This document shows, in pieces, positions 17,865 through 26,143 of a stretch of DNA of 64,000 nucleotides (positions are counted from its first letter, which is position 1; each line of letters opens with the position of its first letter). This stretch comes from Vibrio rarus (GTDB taxonomy: Bacteria > Pseudomonadota > Gammaproteobacteria > Enterobacterales > Vibrionaceae), in contig NZ_AP024901.1 of assembly GCF_024347075.1 (NCBI RefSeq), forward strand, positions 806,001 through 870,000, read 5' to 3'. The notes beneath the pieces are model-generated. The model did not search any database. It saw only the letters and a program-made list of their open reading frames with translations, and was not told the origin of the DNA. Made by a program: the position numbers and the translations under genes.

Positions 17865-18736
17865 ACGACAAGCCGTCAACGTATTATGTTCCCGCACAAA
17901 GTCAGTGGCCGTTAATTGCAGCATTCGCTCTGTTTTTTATTGCCGTAGGCGCCGGTATGACAGTGCAGACTATGGATGAAAAAGGAGGCGTGGGCCCTTG
18001 GTTATTGGGGCTTGGGTTTATTGGTTTGCTGGTGGTGCTTGCAGGGTGGTTTAGCAACGTGGTTCAAGAATCATTGGCGGGATATTACAGCGAGCAGATC
18101 ACACGATCTTTTAAACAAGGGATGAGTTGGTTTATTTTCTCTGAGGTGATGTTTTTTGGTGCCTTTTTTGGTGCTTTATTCTACGCCAGAATGTTTTCCG
18201 TCCCTTGGTTAGGCGGAGCCGATAATAACGTGATGACTCATGAAGTGCTTTGGCCATCTTTTGAAGCTATGTGGCCTCTCACGGAAACGCCGGCAGGGGT
18301 GACAACTCAAGCGATGGGGTGGCAGGGATTACCGCTAAAAAACACCGTTATTTTACTGTTATCCTCGGTCACTCTACATATGGCTCATGTCAGCCTTGAG
18401 CAAAACAAGCGTATGGCGTTGGTTGTGTGGCTTGAGTTGACCATTGTACTGGCAGGTTTTTTCCTGTTTTATCAAGCCGAAGAGTATATCCATGCTTACC
18501 AAGATATGGGGCTCACATTGCAATCTGGCATTTATGGCAACACCTTCTTTTTGCTTACTGGTTTTCATGGAATGCATGTTTTTATTGGCACACTCTTTCT
18601 GATTATATTGCTCTTTAGAATTAGCAAAGATCATTTTTCAGCCCACAATCATTTCGCTTTTCAGGCGGGCAGTTGGTATTGGCATTTTGTGGATGTGGTG
18701 TGGTTGTGTTTGTTCATATTTGTGTATGTGCTGTAG
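17861..18736 (+). CDS. ctaE: Cytochrome c oxidase subunit III
   Basis: A 291-residue integral membrane subunit of seven helices that stabilises proton uptake by subunit I. Diagnostic stretches are MSWFIFSEVMFFGAFFGALFYAR and, at the C-terminus, FHGMHVFIGTLFLIILLFR then WYWHFVDVVWLCLFIFVY. The gene starts inside the ctaG stop codon. Confidence 0.95.
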   Translation: MNDKPSTYYVPAQSQWPLIAAFALFFIAVGAGMTVQTMDEKGGVGPWLLGLGFIGLLVVLAGWFSNVVQESLAGYYSEQITRSFKQGMSWFIFSEVMFFGAFFGALFYARMFSVPWLGGADNNVMTHEVLWPSFEAMWPLTETPAGVTTQAMGWQGLPLKNTVILLLSSVTLHMAHVSLEQNKRMALVVWLELTIVLAGFFLFYQAEEYIHAYQDMGLTLQSGIYGNTFFLLTGFHGMHVFIGTLFLIILLFRISKDHFSAHNHFAFQAGSWYWHFVDVVWLCLFIFVYVL

Positions 18737-18768
18737 AAACGGGCTTTGTAAGGCGCAGAACCGTTTAC

Positions 18769-18990
18769 TTAATATGGCCTTTGGTTGGGGATAATCCAGC
18801 CTAGTTTTAATGCCAGGATCAGAAACAAGATAACCACCGCAGAGAGGACAACACGACGCCCTAAATAGCGAGTCATGGCAGTGGGATTATCGGGTTTTTC
18901 ACGCACCATGTTCACCAGAGCAAGGGCAAGATTAAATACGATAAACAGCAAACACAGGATGATGATTGATTTGAATAGTAGTGGTGCCAT
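18769..18990 (-). CDS. Twin-transmembrane DUF2909 protein
   Basis: A 73-residue protein with two hydrophobic helices (about 5-28 and 47-68) joined by a basic loop (NMVREKPDNPTAMTRYLGRR). This is the DUF2909 pattern found between subunit III and SURF1 in gammaproteobacterial aa3 loci such as Pseudomonas PA0109, also on the opposite strand. No function is established. Its 5' end overlaps the probable SURF1 start. Confidence 0.8.
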   Translation of the reverse strand: MAPLLFKSIIILCLLFIVFNLALALVNMVREKPDNPTAMTRYLGRRVVLSAVVILFLILALKLGWIIPNQRPY

Positions 18991-19753
18991 CAGATCCTCT
19001 AAGTCTTCTTATAAAGTTCTTGGGGTAAAAGCATTTTGGATAGTAGCGACGGTATTAACTGTGGCTCTGTTTGTGGTTTTGGTCAAATTAGGTTTTTGGC
19101 AACTTTCGCGAGGAGAGGAAAAGCAGCACTTAGAGCAGCAATTGCTGACAAGAGATCAAATGCCGGCGTTGTCTATTGAGCAAGTGGTCAGTTTTGCCGC
19201 GCAATCGAATGTGACGGGATACCCTTTAACAGTGGCTGTGACTGCGCAATCACAACCTTTAATTTATTTAGATAATGTCACTCATGATAGCAAGGTAGGT
19301 TATCGGGTACTGCAACCGATGAGTGTCAGTGTAGAGGGTGAAAGTAGACTATTGTTGGTTGAATTAGGTTTTATTAATGCAGCTGTAACACGAGATACAT
19401 TACCTGCTGTCACTGCCATCAACAGTCAGGAACAGCAAACCTTTAGTGGCAGGGTGTACCAAAAAAGTGCCAACCCCCTCAGCCATGATGTGATGGCAGA
19501 GCAGATGGCCACCTCTATTCGTATTCAGAATCTGAATTTACAGCAATTGGCGGTGATTTTAGAGAAGCCATTATTGGGTTTTGTTTTTCAGCCTAGCGTT
19601 ATACCAGATAGTGATCTACCTATGCTTTGGTCCCCTTACCCAATGACGTCACAGAAGCATTTTGGCTATGCATTGCAGTGGTTTTCCATGGCGATAGTGT
19701 ATGCGGTGCTGGTGATTTTGTTTGTCTTAAGAAAGAGAAAAGTTAAGGAATGA
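18962..19753 (+). CDS. SURF1-family cytochrome oxidase assembly protein
   Basis: About 263 residues. Two transmembrane helices flank a periplasmic domain: FWIVATVLTVALFVVLVKLGFWQLSRG near the N-terminus (the FWQL motif is typical of SURF1) and YALQWFSMAIVYAVLVILFVLRKRK at the C-terminus. SURF1 helps insert haem a into subunit I. The start is uncertain. ATG 18962 or TTG 18971 give a sensible N-terminus, but both lie within the 5' end of the divergent DUF2909 gene, and an even earlier ATG at 18875 would read antisense to most of it. Confidence 0.85.
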   Translation: MIDLNSSGAIRSSKSSYKVLGVKAFWIVATVLTVALFVVLVKLGFWQLSRGEEKQHLEQQLLTRDQMPALSIEQVVSFAAQSNVTGYPLTVAVTAQSQPLIYLDNVTHDSKVGYRVLQPMSVSVEGESRLLLVELGFINAAVTRDTLPAVTAINSQEQQTFSGRVYQKSANPLSHDVMAEQMATSIRIQNLNLQQLAVILEKPLLGFVFQPSVIPDSDLPMLWSPYPMTSQKHFGYALQWFSMAIVYAVLVILFVLRKRKVKE

Positions 19754-20340
19754 CTATGCTCAAAAACACATTAGGAACTCGGCAAGGCCAAACGATTTAC
19801 CAGCAACAAAAGCAAGGGCGTTTGAAGCTGCTAGCTCTATTGTTCATCTTTGCCGTTCCCGTTATTGCCGCGCATTTAATTCTCAATCAAGGGTGGTATC
19901 AATCTGGAGTGACTAATAAGGGCATACTCATTGAGCCTAGGTTTACTTTTACTGATGCGGGGTTAGTTAATCCCGTGAGCGAAAGGTGGCAGTTGGCGTT
20001 TATTGTGCCAGAGCAATGTGATGCCCTGTGTGAGCAAAGGTGGCATTTATTGAATCAAAGCTATATTGCTTTGGGCGCTTACAGTGAGCGGGTAGTGATT
20101 ACTTTGCTCGTTTCAGAAATCTCGGATAGTGCTTGGCTGGCGAAAAATAGGCAAGATCAACCCATCTTGATGTTTGATCAATCCTCCGTGCCAGTTAAGG
20201 CACAGGACTATTTATTGGTTGATCCTTTAGGTCAATGGGTGATGCGATACCCTGAGGTTAATGATGTTAATTTGGTGTCGCAGAACAAAGGTTTAATTGC
20301 TGATGTTCGGAAAATATTAAAGCTCTCCAGAGTGGGGTAG
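19750..20340 (+). CDS. Membrane-anchored protein of the cox locus, unknown function
   Basis: A 196-residue protein with one N-terminal membrane helix (about 26-46, LLALLFIFAVPVIAAHLIL) and a periplasmic domain. The segment RWQLAFIVPEQCDALCEQRWHLLNQ contains a CxxxC pair set like that of thioredoxin-fold or SCO-like proteins, and QDYLLVDPLGQWVMRYPE resembles their later strand. It sits where Pseudomonas PA0111 lies between SURF1 and ctaA. A role in oxidase copper or haem assembly is plausible but unproven. It overlaps SURF1 by 4 bp. Confidence 0.75.
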   Translation: MTMLKNTLGTRQGQTIYQQQKQGRLKLLALLFIFAVPVIAAHLILNQGWYQSGVTNKGILIEPRFTFTDAGLVNPVSERWQLAFIVPEQCDALCEQRWHLLNQSYIALGAYSERVVITLLVSEISDSAWLAKNRQDQPILMFDQSSVPVKAQDYLLVDPLGQWVMRYPEVNDVNLVSQNKGLIADVRKILKLSRVG

Positions 20341-20347
20341 GTAAGGT

Positions 20348-21397
20348 ATGCAAGGATGCATTTCAGTAAAGAGATTAACTTGGGTTGCATTAGCCATGAC
20401 TTTACTGGTGATTGCATTGGGTGCGTATACCCGTCTTGCAGATGCGGGGCTAGGTTGCCCTGATTGGCCTGGATGTTATGGGAAAATTGCTGTCCCCATG
20501 CAGGCAGAAGAGATAGCGCAAGCGCAGCAACGTTTTCCTGAAAGAGTGTTAGAAGTAGAGAAAGCTTGGCTGGAAATGATTCATCGTTACTTTGCAGGTA
20601 CATTGGGCTTAGTCGTGTTCGCACTTTCTTTTTTGCTTTGGAAAAACTCAGTTACGTCTAAAGTGTTGCCGGTGGTATTAAGTGGCGTGATCATCGCTCA
20701 AGCCGCCCTTGGCATGTGGACAGTGACGTTAAAGTTGATGCCTGCGATTGTGATGCTTCATTTACTTGGAGGGTTTACGTTATTTAGTTTATTGACTCTC
20801 TTACAGTGCCATTTAAGAAGCGCTTCTCTGGCGTGTAGCCAACTTCCCCACTCTACTTTGCGATCGGTGCGCGGGATTGCTGTTTGCGCCACCTTAGTGT
20901 TAGTTGTGCAAATCATGCTTGGTGGCTGGACATCTGCCAATTATGCGGCGTTGATGTGCTCATCCTTACCCATCTGTGAGGGAGAGTGGCAAAACCATTT
21001 GGATTTTTACAATGGTTTTAACTTGGTGCAAACAGGCTTTGATAATTACGAGTTTGGAGTATTGGATTATAGCGCTCGAATGACAATCCACGTGACTCAT
21101 CGAGTGGGTGCCATGGTGACGAGTATAGCCTTACTCGCATTGATAGTTCAGCTGTGGCGAACTTCGTTAATAGCCGCAAGAGGTTACGCAACGGCGATAG
21201 GAATTGGGCTTATCATTCAGTTAGGTTTGGGAATGGCTAATGTCGTGTTTCATCTACCTTTGCTGAATGCAGTGATGCATAACTTAGGCGCGGCGTTGTT
21301 GTTGGTTACCTTAGTCGCAACACAGTATTTTTTATGGATGAAAGTGAGCGCGTTACGTGCACGTACTCATGAAGCTGAAAGGGAGTATTTGCTATGA
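20348..21397 (+). CDS. ctaA: Haem A synthase (CtaA/Cox15)
   Basis: A 349-residue, eight-helix membrane enzyme that oxidises the C8 methyl of haem O to give haem A. Conserved pieces are [21 protein letters not shown] near the N-terminus and four histidines in membrane helices: [32 protein letters not shown] and [10 protein letters not shown]. The periplasmic cysteine pair (CSSLPIC) is also present. It overlaps ctaB by 4 bp. Confidence 0.93.
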   Translation: MQGCISVKRLTWVALAMTLLVIALGAYTRLADAGLGCPDWPGCYGKIAVPMQAEEIAQAQQRFPERVLEVEKAWLEMIHRYFAGTLGLVVFALSFLLWKNSVTSKVLPVVLSGVIIAQAALGMWTVTLKLMPAIVMLHLLGGFTLFSLLTLLQCHLRSASLACSQLPHSTLRSVRGIAVCATLVLVVQIMLGGWTSANYAALMCSSLPICEGEWQNHLDFYNGFNLVQTGFDNYEFGVLDYSARMTIHVTHRVGAMVTSIALLALIVQLWRTSLIAARGYATAIGIGLIIQLGLGMANVVFHLPLLNAVMHNLGAALLLVTLVATQYFLWMKVSALRARTHEAEREYLL

Positions 21398-22290
21398 GTC
21401 ACCTTGTTGGTACACAAACACGAGTTAGCCAAAAAAGTGCGTTGTATAGCTACTATCAGCTAACAAAGCCGAAAGTGGTGGCGCTGATGTTGTTAACCGC
21501 TGTGGTAGGGATGTGCTTGGCTATGCCCGGCGCTTTGCCATTACAGCAATCATTGTTCGCCTTGTTAGGCATAGGGTTTATGGCAGGTTCTGCCGCCGCA
21601 TTTAATCACCTTATTGACCAACGCATTGATGCTATTATGGCACGCACCTACAAACGACCTCTTCCATCTGGCGAACTCTCTTCTTCTCGAGTATTTATCT
21701 TTGCCACGGCTATTGGTATGGCTGGTTTTGCTGTCTTATGGTTGGGGGTGAATACGCTAACAGCACTATTAACTTTTGCCAGTCTGTTAGGTTATGCGGT
21801 GATTTATACGATGTACCTGAAAAGAGCCACTCCACAGAACATTGTGATTGCCGGTATTGCTGGGGCGATGCCACCATTGCTTGGCTGGGTTGCTGTCACT
21901 GGAGAGTTGCATGCTAACGCATGGTTATTGGTGATGATTATCTTCATTTGGACCCCACCCCACTTTTGGGCGTTAGCCATTCATCGCAAAGAGGACTATG
22001 CCAAGGCTGACATCCCAATGTTGCCTGTTACACACGGCGTCTCATACACAAAAACTAGCATCTTACTGTATACCATTTTATTGGCAGTAGTCTGTGCAAT
22101 GCCTGCTGTTGTGGGTATGAGTGGCCAGATATACCTTGCCAGTTCAACGATATTAAGTGCAGGCTTTATCTACCATGCATGGAAGCTAAAATACAAATCC
22201 GACAACAAACAAGCCATGACCACATTCAAGTTCTCCATCTATCATTTGATGCTACTATTTATAGCCCTATTAATAGACCATTACCTATGA
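21394..22290 (+). CDS. ctaB: Protoheme IX farnesyltransferase (haem O synthase)
   Basis: A 298-residue UbiA-family membrane enzyme that adds farnesyl to protohaem. The prenyl-diphosphate-binding motif [20 protein letters not shown] and the second conserved loop [21 protein letters not shown] are intact, as is TPPHFWALA. It is the last recognisable gene of the cta operon; the SCO gene that follows it in Pseudomonas is absent. Confidence 0.95.
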   Translation: MSHLVGTQTRVSQKSALYSYYQLTKPKVVALMLLTAVVGMCLAMPGALPLQQSLFALLGIGFMAGSAAAFNHLIDQRIDAIMARTYKRPLPSGELSSSRVFIFATAIGMAGFAVLWLGVNTLTALLTFASLLGYAVIYTMYLKRATPQNIVIAGIAGAMPPLLGWVAVTGELHANAWLLVMIIFIWTPPHFWALAIHRKEDYAKADIPMLPVTHGVSYTKTSILLYTILLAVVCAMPAVVGMSGQIYLASSTILSAGFIYHAWKLKYKSDNKQAMTTFKFSIYHLMLLFIALLIDHYL

Positions 22291-22624
22291 TCCCCCCCAC
22301 TAAAAAAAGCCGACTCTTAAGTCTAGCGACTCTTAAGTCTAGCGACTCTTAAGTCTAGCGACTCTTAAGTCTAGCGACTCTTAAGTCTAGCGACTCTTAA
22401 GTCTAGCGACTCTTAAGTCTAGCCACCCATAGTTATCTCTTATTAAGCATCTCAATAGGTATTTTTATTCCATCATCGAACAATTTGTTGCTTGTGAAGA
22501 GAAAAAGGCGCAAAGAGGGACGGTTTACTAGAAATGAGTGTGGGAAACTTAAAAAATAAGCATGCTCAATCTACCAATGAGCTAGTTGGTATCAATCTTT
22601 AATAAAATACGTACTACAGGGCCA
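22291..22624. other. Gap between ctaB and RAYT copy 1
   Basis: The first part holds the 16-bp tandem array, the middle holds the left end of the RAYT element at 22421, and the remaining 200 bp are non-coding sequence downstream of the minus-strand transposase gene. I see no gene here and no remnant of an SCO gene. Confidence 0.6.
22311..22422 (+). repeat. Seven-copy 16-bp tandem repeat abutting RAYT element 1
   Basis: The unit CGACTCTTAAGTCTAG occurs seven times without a mismatch and without spacers. Each unit contains GACT-CTTA-AGTC, a 4-bp stem with a 4-nt loop. The final AG of the last unit is also the first two bases of the element's terminal AGCCACCCATAG, so array and element are continuous. 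Confidence 0.95.
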
Positions 22625-23677
22625 TTAACTGTGCTTCAGATGCTGACAACATCTAGAAAAATGCCGTCGTCGTTTTTCTAAATGTTCACAATAGGAAGTC
22701 ATCTCTTCTAGTGTCCCGACGGGGCCATGGAATAAATGGCCAAACTCTACTATCAGTTTCAGCCACGTCTCTTGAGAAAGGTTCATTTTTTCAAGAAGTG
22801 ACGGATGAGCATCATCCAAACTGCCTCGCTTATCATTACGAATAATCCGTCCGGTTTCATTCACTAAACTGAGATAATCAGATAATGAAAAGTGAATCCC
22901 TTTATCTTGATGTTGCTGCTCATTTCCGACAAAGGGTAACAAGGTTTTAGGTTGCTCACCTTTTATTGCAGCTCGTATGCGCAGTTGAATGCTGGTGTGG
23001 TTTGATTGCTCAACCGTTGTGGCCATTTTCGCTCTAATGGGGTTTAAATCCACGTAGGCCATGCAGGTTAATAGAGCCGTCTCATCAAGTAGGGCTTGTG
23101 ATTTAAAGCGCCCCTCCCAAAAGCGGCCAGTGCAGTTATCTTCTTGATTTGCTTGCCGCGCTATAGGCTCATTCAAACAACGCATAAACCAACTAATGTC
23201 ACACAAGCGGCTACGGTAAGTGGCGATGGCGTGTTTGAGTTGGGGGAGTTCAAACGCTTCGACTAGGTCACCTTGGACAAATTTATGCGTTAAGGCATCG
23301 CCTTTAAAACACTTATGCCACTGCTCAAGGACTTCTTTATCACTCCAATTGTTCGCTTTATCGATATCAATGCGTAACACCACATGTAAATGGTTGGACA
23401 TTATGGCAAAAGCGGCCACATCAATGGCAAATACGGTGGCTAGTTTGGTCAGCAGTGCCTCAACCCAACCTCGGCGATGGTCGTAGTTTTTACCAGAATA
23501 TGAATCGTGACCACAGAGGAAAGCACGCCTGACAACACGGCTACAACAGTGGTAGTAGGGCGTATCTTCAATACTAATTTGAGTTCTGCGAGGGCATGGC
23601 ATAAACGTACTCCAGCATTGGTGACTGAAATGAGTTTAGTTGAGGATAGGGGTTCTTGCTATTTACTATGGGTGGCT
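22421..23677. mobile_element. RAYT element 1 bounded by 12-bp inverted ends
   Basis: AGCCACCCATAG at 22421-22432 and its exact reverse complement CTATGGGTGGCT at 23666-23677 bracket a Y1 transposase gene, giving a 1257-bp unit. The second transposase copy (37225-38504) is bounded by the same sequence. The ends resemble REP-type sequences kept by REP-associated transposases. No target duplication was identified. Confidence 0.7.
22625..23602 (-). CDS. REP-associated Y1 (HUH) transposase, copy 1
   Basis: A 325-residue single-strand DNA transposase related to IS200/TnpA. The HUH pair is in SNHLHVVLRI (His 71 and His 73), and a candidate nucleophile Tyr 129 lies in ATYRSRL 56 residues later, the spacing expected for the family. 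The N-terminus PYYHCCSRVVRRAFLCG and the stretch GRFWEGRFKSQALLD then YVDLNPIRA are typical of RAYTs. It is full length and in frame, so probably functional. The copy at 37300 has the same length and is about three quarters identical by eye. Confidence 0.9.
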   Translation of the reverse strand: MPCPRRTQISIEDTPYYHCCSRVVRRAFLCGHDSYSGKNYDHRRGWVEALLTKLATVFAIDVAAFAIMSNHLHVVLRIDIDKANNWSDKEVLEQWHKCFKGDALTHKFVQGDLVEAFELPQLKHAIATYRSRLCDISWFMRCLNEPIARQANQEDNCTGRFWEGRFKSQALLDETALLTCMAYVDLNPIRAKMATTVEQSNHTSIQLRIRAAIKGEQPKTLLPFVGNEQQHQDKGIHFSLSDYLSLVNETGRIIRNDKRGSLDDAHPSLLEKMNLSQETWLKLIVEFGHLFHGPVGTLEEMTSYCEHLEKRRRHFSRCCQHLKHS

Positions 23678-24216
23678 TGGTTGAGGGGGAGGATTCTGGG
23701 AAATAAAATTATGTTTCATTTTTATTTGAAATAGGGTTTCAAAAATTGCTATAGTACTCTGTATCAACGCTGTACATGCTTTTTTGGGCATGTGGTTTGG
23801 TATAAGAGGCATACTTATCAGGTAGGGGGTATCTGTCGTGAGTATGTATAGTCAATGCGTGAGCTTGAGATAGAATTCATATGTAGAGAGCAGTGGCTTG
23901 TAACAAAGCACAAGTGCTTAATATTGATAATAGATGAATCATAGAGCGAGCCGAGCATTAACTTGTGTATGTATTCAGGGTTGCTTGAGGTGGCTGAGAT
24001 TAACACGCTCTTAGTGTCGGCATTTCAAGTTAGATAAGCGAGTTTATCATGGCTCTTAATGACACGTGATGACTATGTAAAAGAACACTGGGCAGAGTAT
24101 TGCCACGCTATGGAATGATGTAACTTAGTCGTGTGCGAGCAAGGTAACATAAGCCATGTTATCTTCAGCCCAATACTTAATATAAAAATAATTACAGTTT
24201 ACTGTAGGAGTATTCA
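23603..24216. other. Gap between RAYT copy 1 and the RpiB-like gene
   Basis: The right end of RAYT element 1 lies at 23666-23677. The remaining 540 bp contain no gene I can support; a 62-codon minus frame at 23818-24006 has no ribosome-binding site or family features. The promoter of the RpiB-like gene should lie near the right edge, together with the inverted repeat listed separately. Confidence 0.5.
24193..24206 (+). promoter_or_regulatory. Inverted repeat just before the RpiB-like gene's ribosome-binding site
   Basis: TACAGTTTACTGTA is a 6-2-6 inverted repeat that touches the ribosome-binding site GTAGGAG (24204-24210). It could be an operator or a small translation-controlling hairpin. 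The binding factor is unknown. Confidence 0.35.
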
Positions 24217-24852
24217 ATGAAAATCGCACTTATGATGGAAAACAGCCAAGCACCTAAAAATGCAATGGTAGCAACTGAGCTAAACAACGTCGCTGGTGGC
24301 TTAGGTCATGATGTCTTTAACCTAGGTATGACTGATGAAAACGATCATCATTTAACTTATGTTCACCTAGGTATTATGGCGAGCATTCTTCTGAACTCTA
24401 AAGCTGTAGACTTTGTGGTAACGGGTTGTGGCACAGGGCAAGGTGCATTGATGGCCTGTAACCTCCACCCCGGAGTAGTGTGTGGTTATTGCCTAGAGCC
24501 TTCTGATGCATTCCTTTTCAACCAAATTAATAACGGCAATGCACTTTCTTTAGCTTTTGCTAAAGGCTTTGGTTGGGCCGGTGAATTAAACGTGCGTTAT
24601 ATTTTTGAAAAAGCATTTACAGGCACTCGTGGCGAAGGGTACCCAGTTGAGCGTGCCGCGCCTCAACAAGCCAATGCCGCTATTTTGAATAATGTAAAAT
24701 CTGCAGTTTGCAAAGACGTCGTGTCTTCTTTACGTGCTATCGATCAAACGCTGGTTAAACAAGCCGTAGGCAGTGCGCATTTTCAAGAGTGCTTCTTTGC
24801 TAACTGTCAAGATACGGAGATCGCAGAGTACGTGCGCTCTGTTATTGCTTAA
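24217..24852 (+). CDS. RpiB/LacA/LacB-family sugar-phosphate isomerase
   Basis: A 211-residue cytoplasmic enzyme of the family that interconverts aldose and ketose phosphates. The active-site segment VVTGCGTGQGALMACNLHPGV carries the family cysteine and the Gly/Thr phosphate-binding loop; a conserved Asn/Asp region (INNGNALSLAFAKG) follows. It is longer than RpiB (about 150) because of a C-terminal helical extension (about 150-211). The substrate is not deducible; vibrio relatives lie in sugar-acid clusters, but none is present here. GTAGGAG precedes the ATG. Confidence 0.8.
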   Translation: MKIALMMENSQAPKNAMVATELNNVAGGLGHDVFNLGMTDENDHHLTYVHLGIMASILLNSKAVDFVVTGCGTGQGALMACNLHPGVVCGYCLEPSDAFLFNQINNGNALSLAFAKGFGWAGELNVRYIFEKAFTGTRGEGYPVERAAPQQANAAILNNVKSAVCKDVVSSLRAIDQTLVKQAVGSAHFQECFFANCQDTEIAEYVRSVIA

Positions 24853-24874
24853 TTATTGAAGGGTTATATACATT

Positions 24875-24905
24875 AAGGCCAGCACACCTGCTGGCCTTGT
24901 TGTTA
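24875..24905. terminator. Bidirectional terminator-like hairpin
   Basis: AAGGCCAGC/GCTGGCCTT (24875-24883 with 24890-24898) lies between the convergent isomerase and MDR oxidoreductase genes, with short T-rich flanks. Confidence 0.7.
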
Positions 24906-24920
24906 CTTATAGTGGTTGGA

Positions 24921-25949
24921 TTACAGTGGCTGATTGGTTTGTACGATTAACTTGCCAAAATTGTTGCCTTGTAGAAGACCAATGAAAGCCTCTGGCGCTT
25001 TTTCCAGCCCTTGAATAAGATGTTCTTTATAGACGATCTTTCCTTCGCTTAACCAAGTGGTCATCTGTTGGGCAAATTCAGGATAACGATGGCCATAGTC
25101 ATCGAAGATAATAAAAGCTTGCATTTTAATTCGTTTCACCAGAAGTTGCCCCATTAGCATTGATAACCTATCAGGTCCATCTGGTAGCGAGGTTGCGTTG
25201 TATTGCGAAATTAAACCGCATAATGGAATGCGCGCTGAGGTATTTAACAGAGGTAATACATTATCAAATACCATTCCTCCAACATTTTCAAAGTAAACAT
25301 CAATACCATTACTGCAAGCATTCGTCAGTTGCGTAGCAAAATCCGGATCTTTGTGATTGATACAAGCATCAAACCCTAAGCTATCGACGGCAAAGCTGCA
25401 TTTCTCATCGCTGCCTGCAATACCAATGACTTTACAGCCTTTTATCTTGGCTATTTGACCCACCATAGAACCTACAGCACCCGTGGCAGCTGCGACGACA
25501 ACTGTTTCTCCAGCCTTTGGCTGACCTATTTCAAGAAGGCCCATATAAGCGGTAAAGCCTGGCATTCCCATCACCCCTAGCGCATAAGAAGGGTGTTGGG
25601 GATTTATTCCCAACTTTAGTAGACCGTCGCCCTTAGATATTGAGTAGTCTTGCCATCCACTATAAGCGAGTACCCACCCACCTTTGGTGAATTCACTGTT
25701 ATTTGATTCGACTATTTGGCAAACGCTACCCCCGACCATAACCTCACCAAGGGCGACAGGATCTGCATAAGATTTGGCATCACTCATTCTGCCACGCATG
25801 TAAGGATCTAGAGATAGATACACACTGCGCAACAAGACTTCGCCAGTACCTATTTTGGGTACATCCCCATGATTTAAACGAAAGTTTTCCGTTGTTGGAG
25901 CACCAACGGGGCGAGAGGCTAGAACAAGTTGGCGATTGATGGCTGTCAT
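24921..25949 (-). CDS. MDR-family NADP-dependent oxidoreductase (CurA/YncB-like)
   Basis: A 342-residue zinc-independent medium-chain reductase. The N-terminus NRQLVLASRPVGAPTTENF and the pattern VYLSLDPYMRGRMSD are typical of the leukotriene B4 12-hydroxydehydrogenase/curcumin reductase branch, which reduces alpha,beta-unsaturated carbonyls with NADPH. The Rossmann motif VVAAATGAVGSMVGQIAKIKG and a distal VGGMVFDNVLPLL are present. Physiological substrate unknown. The gene stands alone and is divergent from the alcohol dehydrogenase. Confidence 0.87.
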   Translation of the reverse strand: MTAINRQLVLASRPVGAPTTENFRLNHGDVPKIGTGEVLLRSVYLSLDPYMRGRMSDAKSYADPVALGEVMVGGSVCQIVESNNSEFTKGGWVLAYSGWQDYSISKGDGLLKLGINPQHPSYALGVMGMPGFTAYMGLLEIGQPKAGETVVVAAATGAVGSMVGQIAKIKGCKVIGIAGSDEKCSFAVDSLGFDACINHKDPDFATQLTNACSNGIDVYFENVGGMVFDNVLPLLNTSARIPLCGLISQYNATSLPDGPDRLSMLMGQLLVKRIKMQAFIIFDDYGHRYPEFAQQMTTWLSEGKIVYKEHLIQGLEKAPEAFIGLLQGNNFGKLIVQTNQPL

Positions 25950-26143
25950 TGGTTACATTCCCATTATTGATATTAGGTTAAGATTTCACTCACCCCAGTG
26001 TAAACCATTTATTCATACGCGGCGGTGAGAAAGGCGATTAAGTCTATTTATCGAAGCCACATAACAAGTTAAGTCTATTTTAGTTGAGTCATTGCTTGGT
26101 TGAATTAGGATGGAAACATCGCTAGAAAACCAAGGATTGGCGG

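Noticed and set aside
22311-22422. Tandem 16-bp repeat as a CRISPR array
   Set aside because: The units are contiguous with no spacers and no cas genes are near.
23818-24006. 62-codon minus-strand frame between RAYT copy 1 and the isomerase gene
   Set aside because: No ribosome-binding site, no signal or domain pattern, and composition typical of non-coding sequence.
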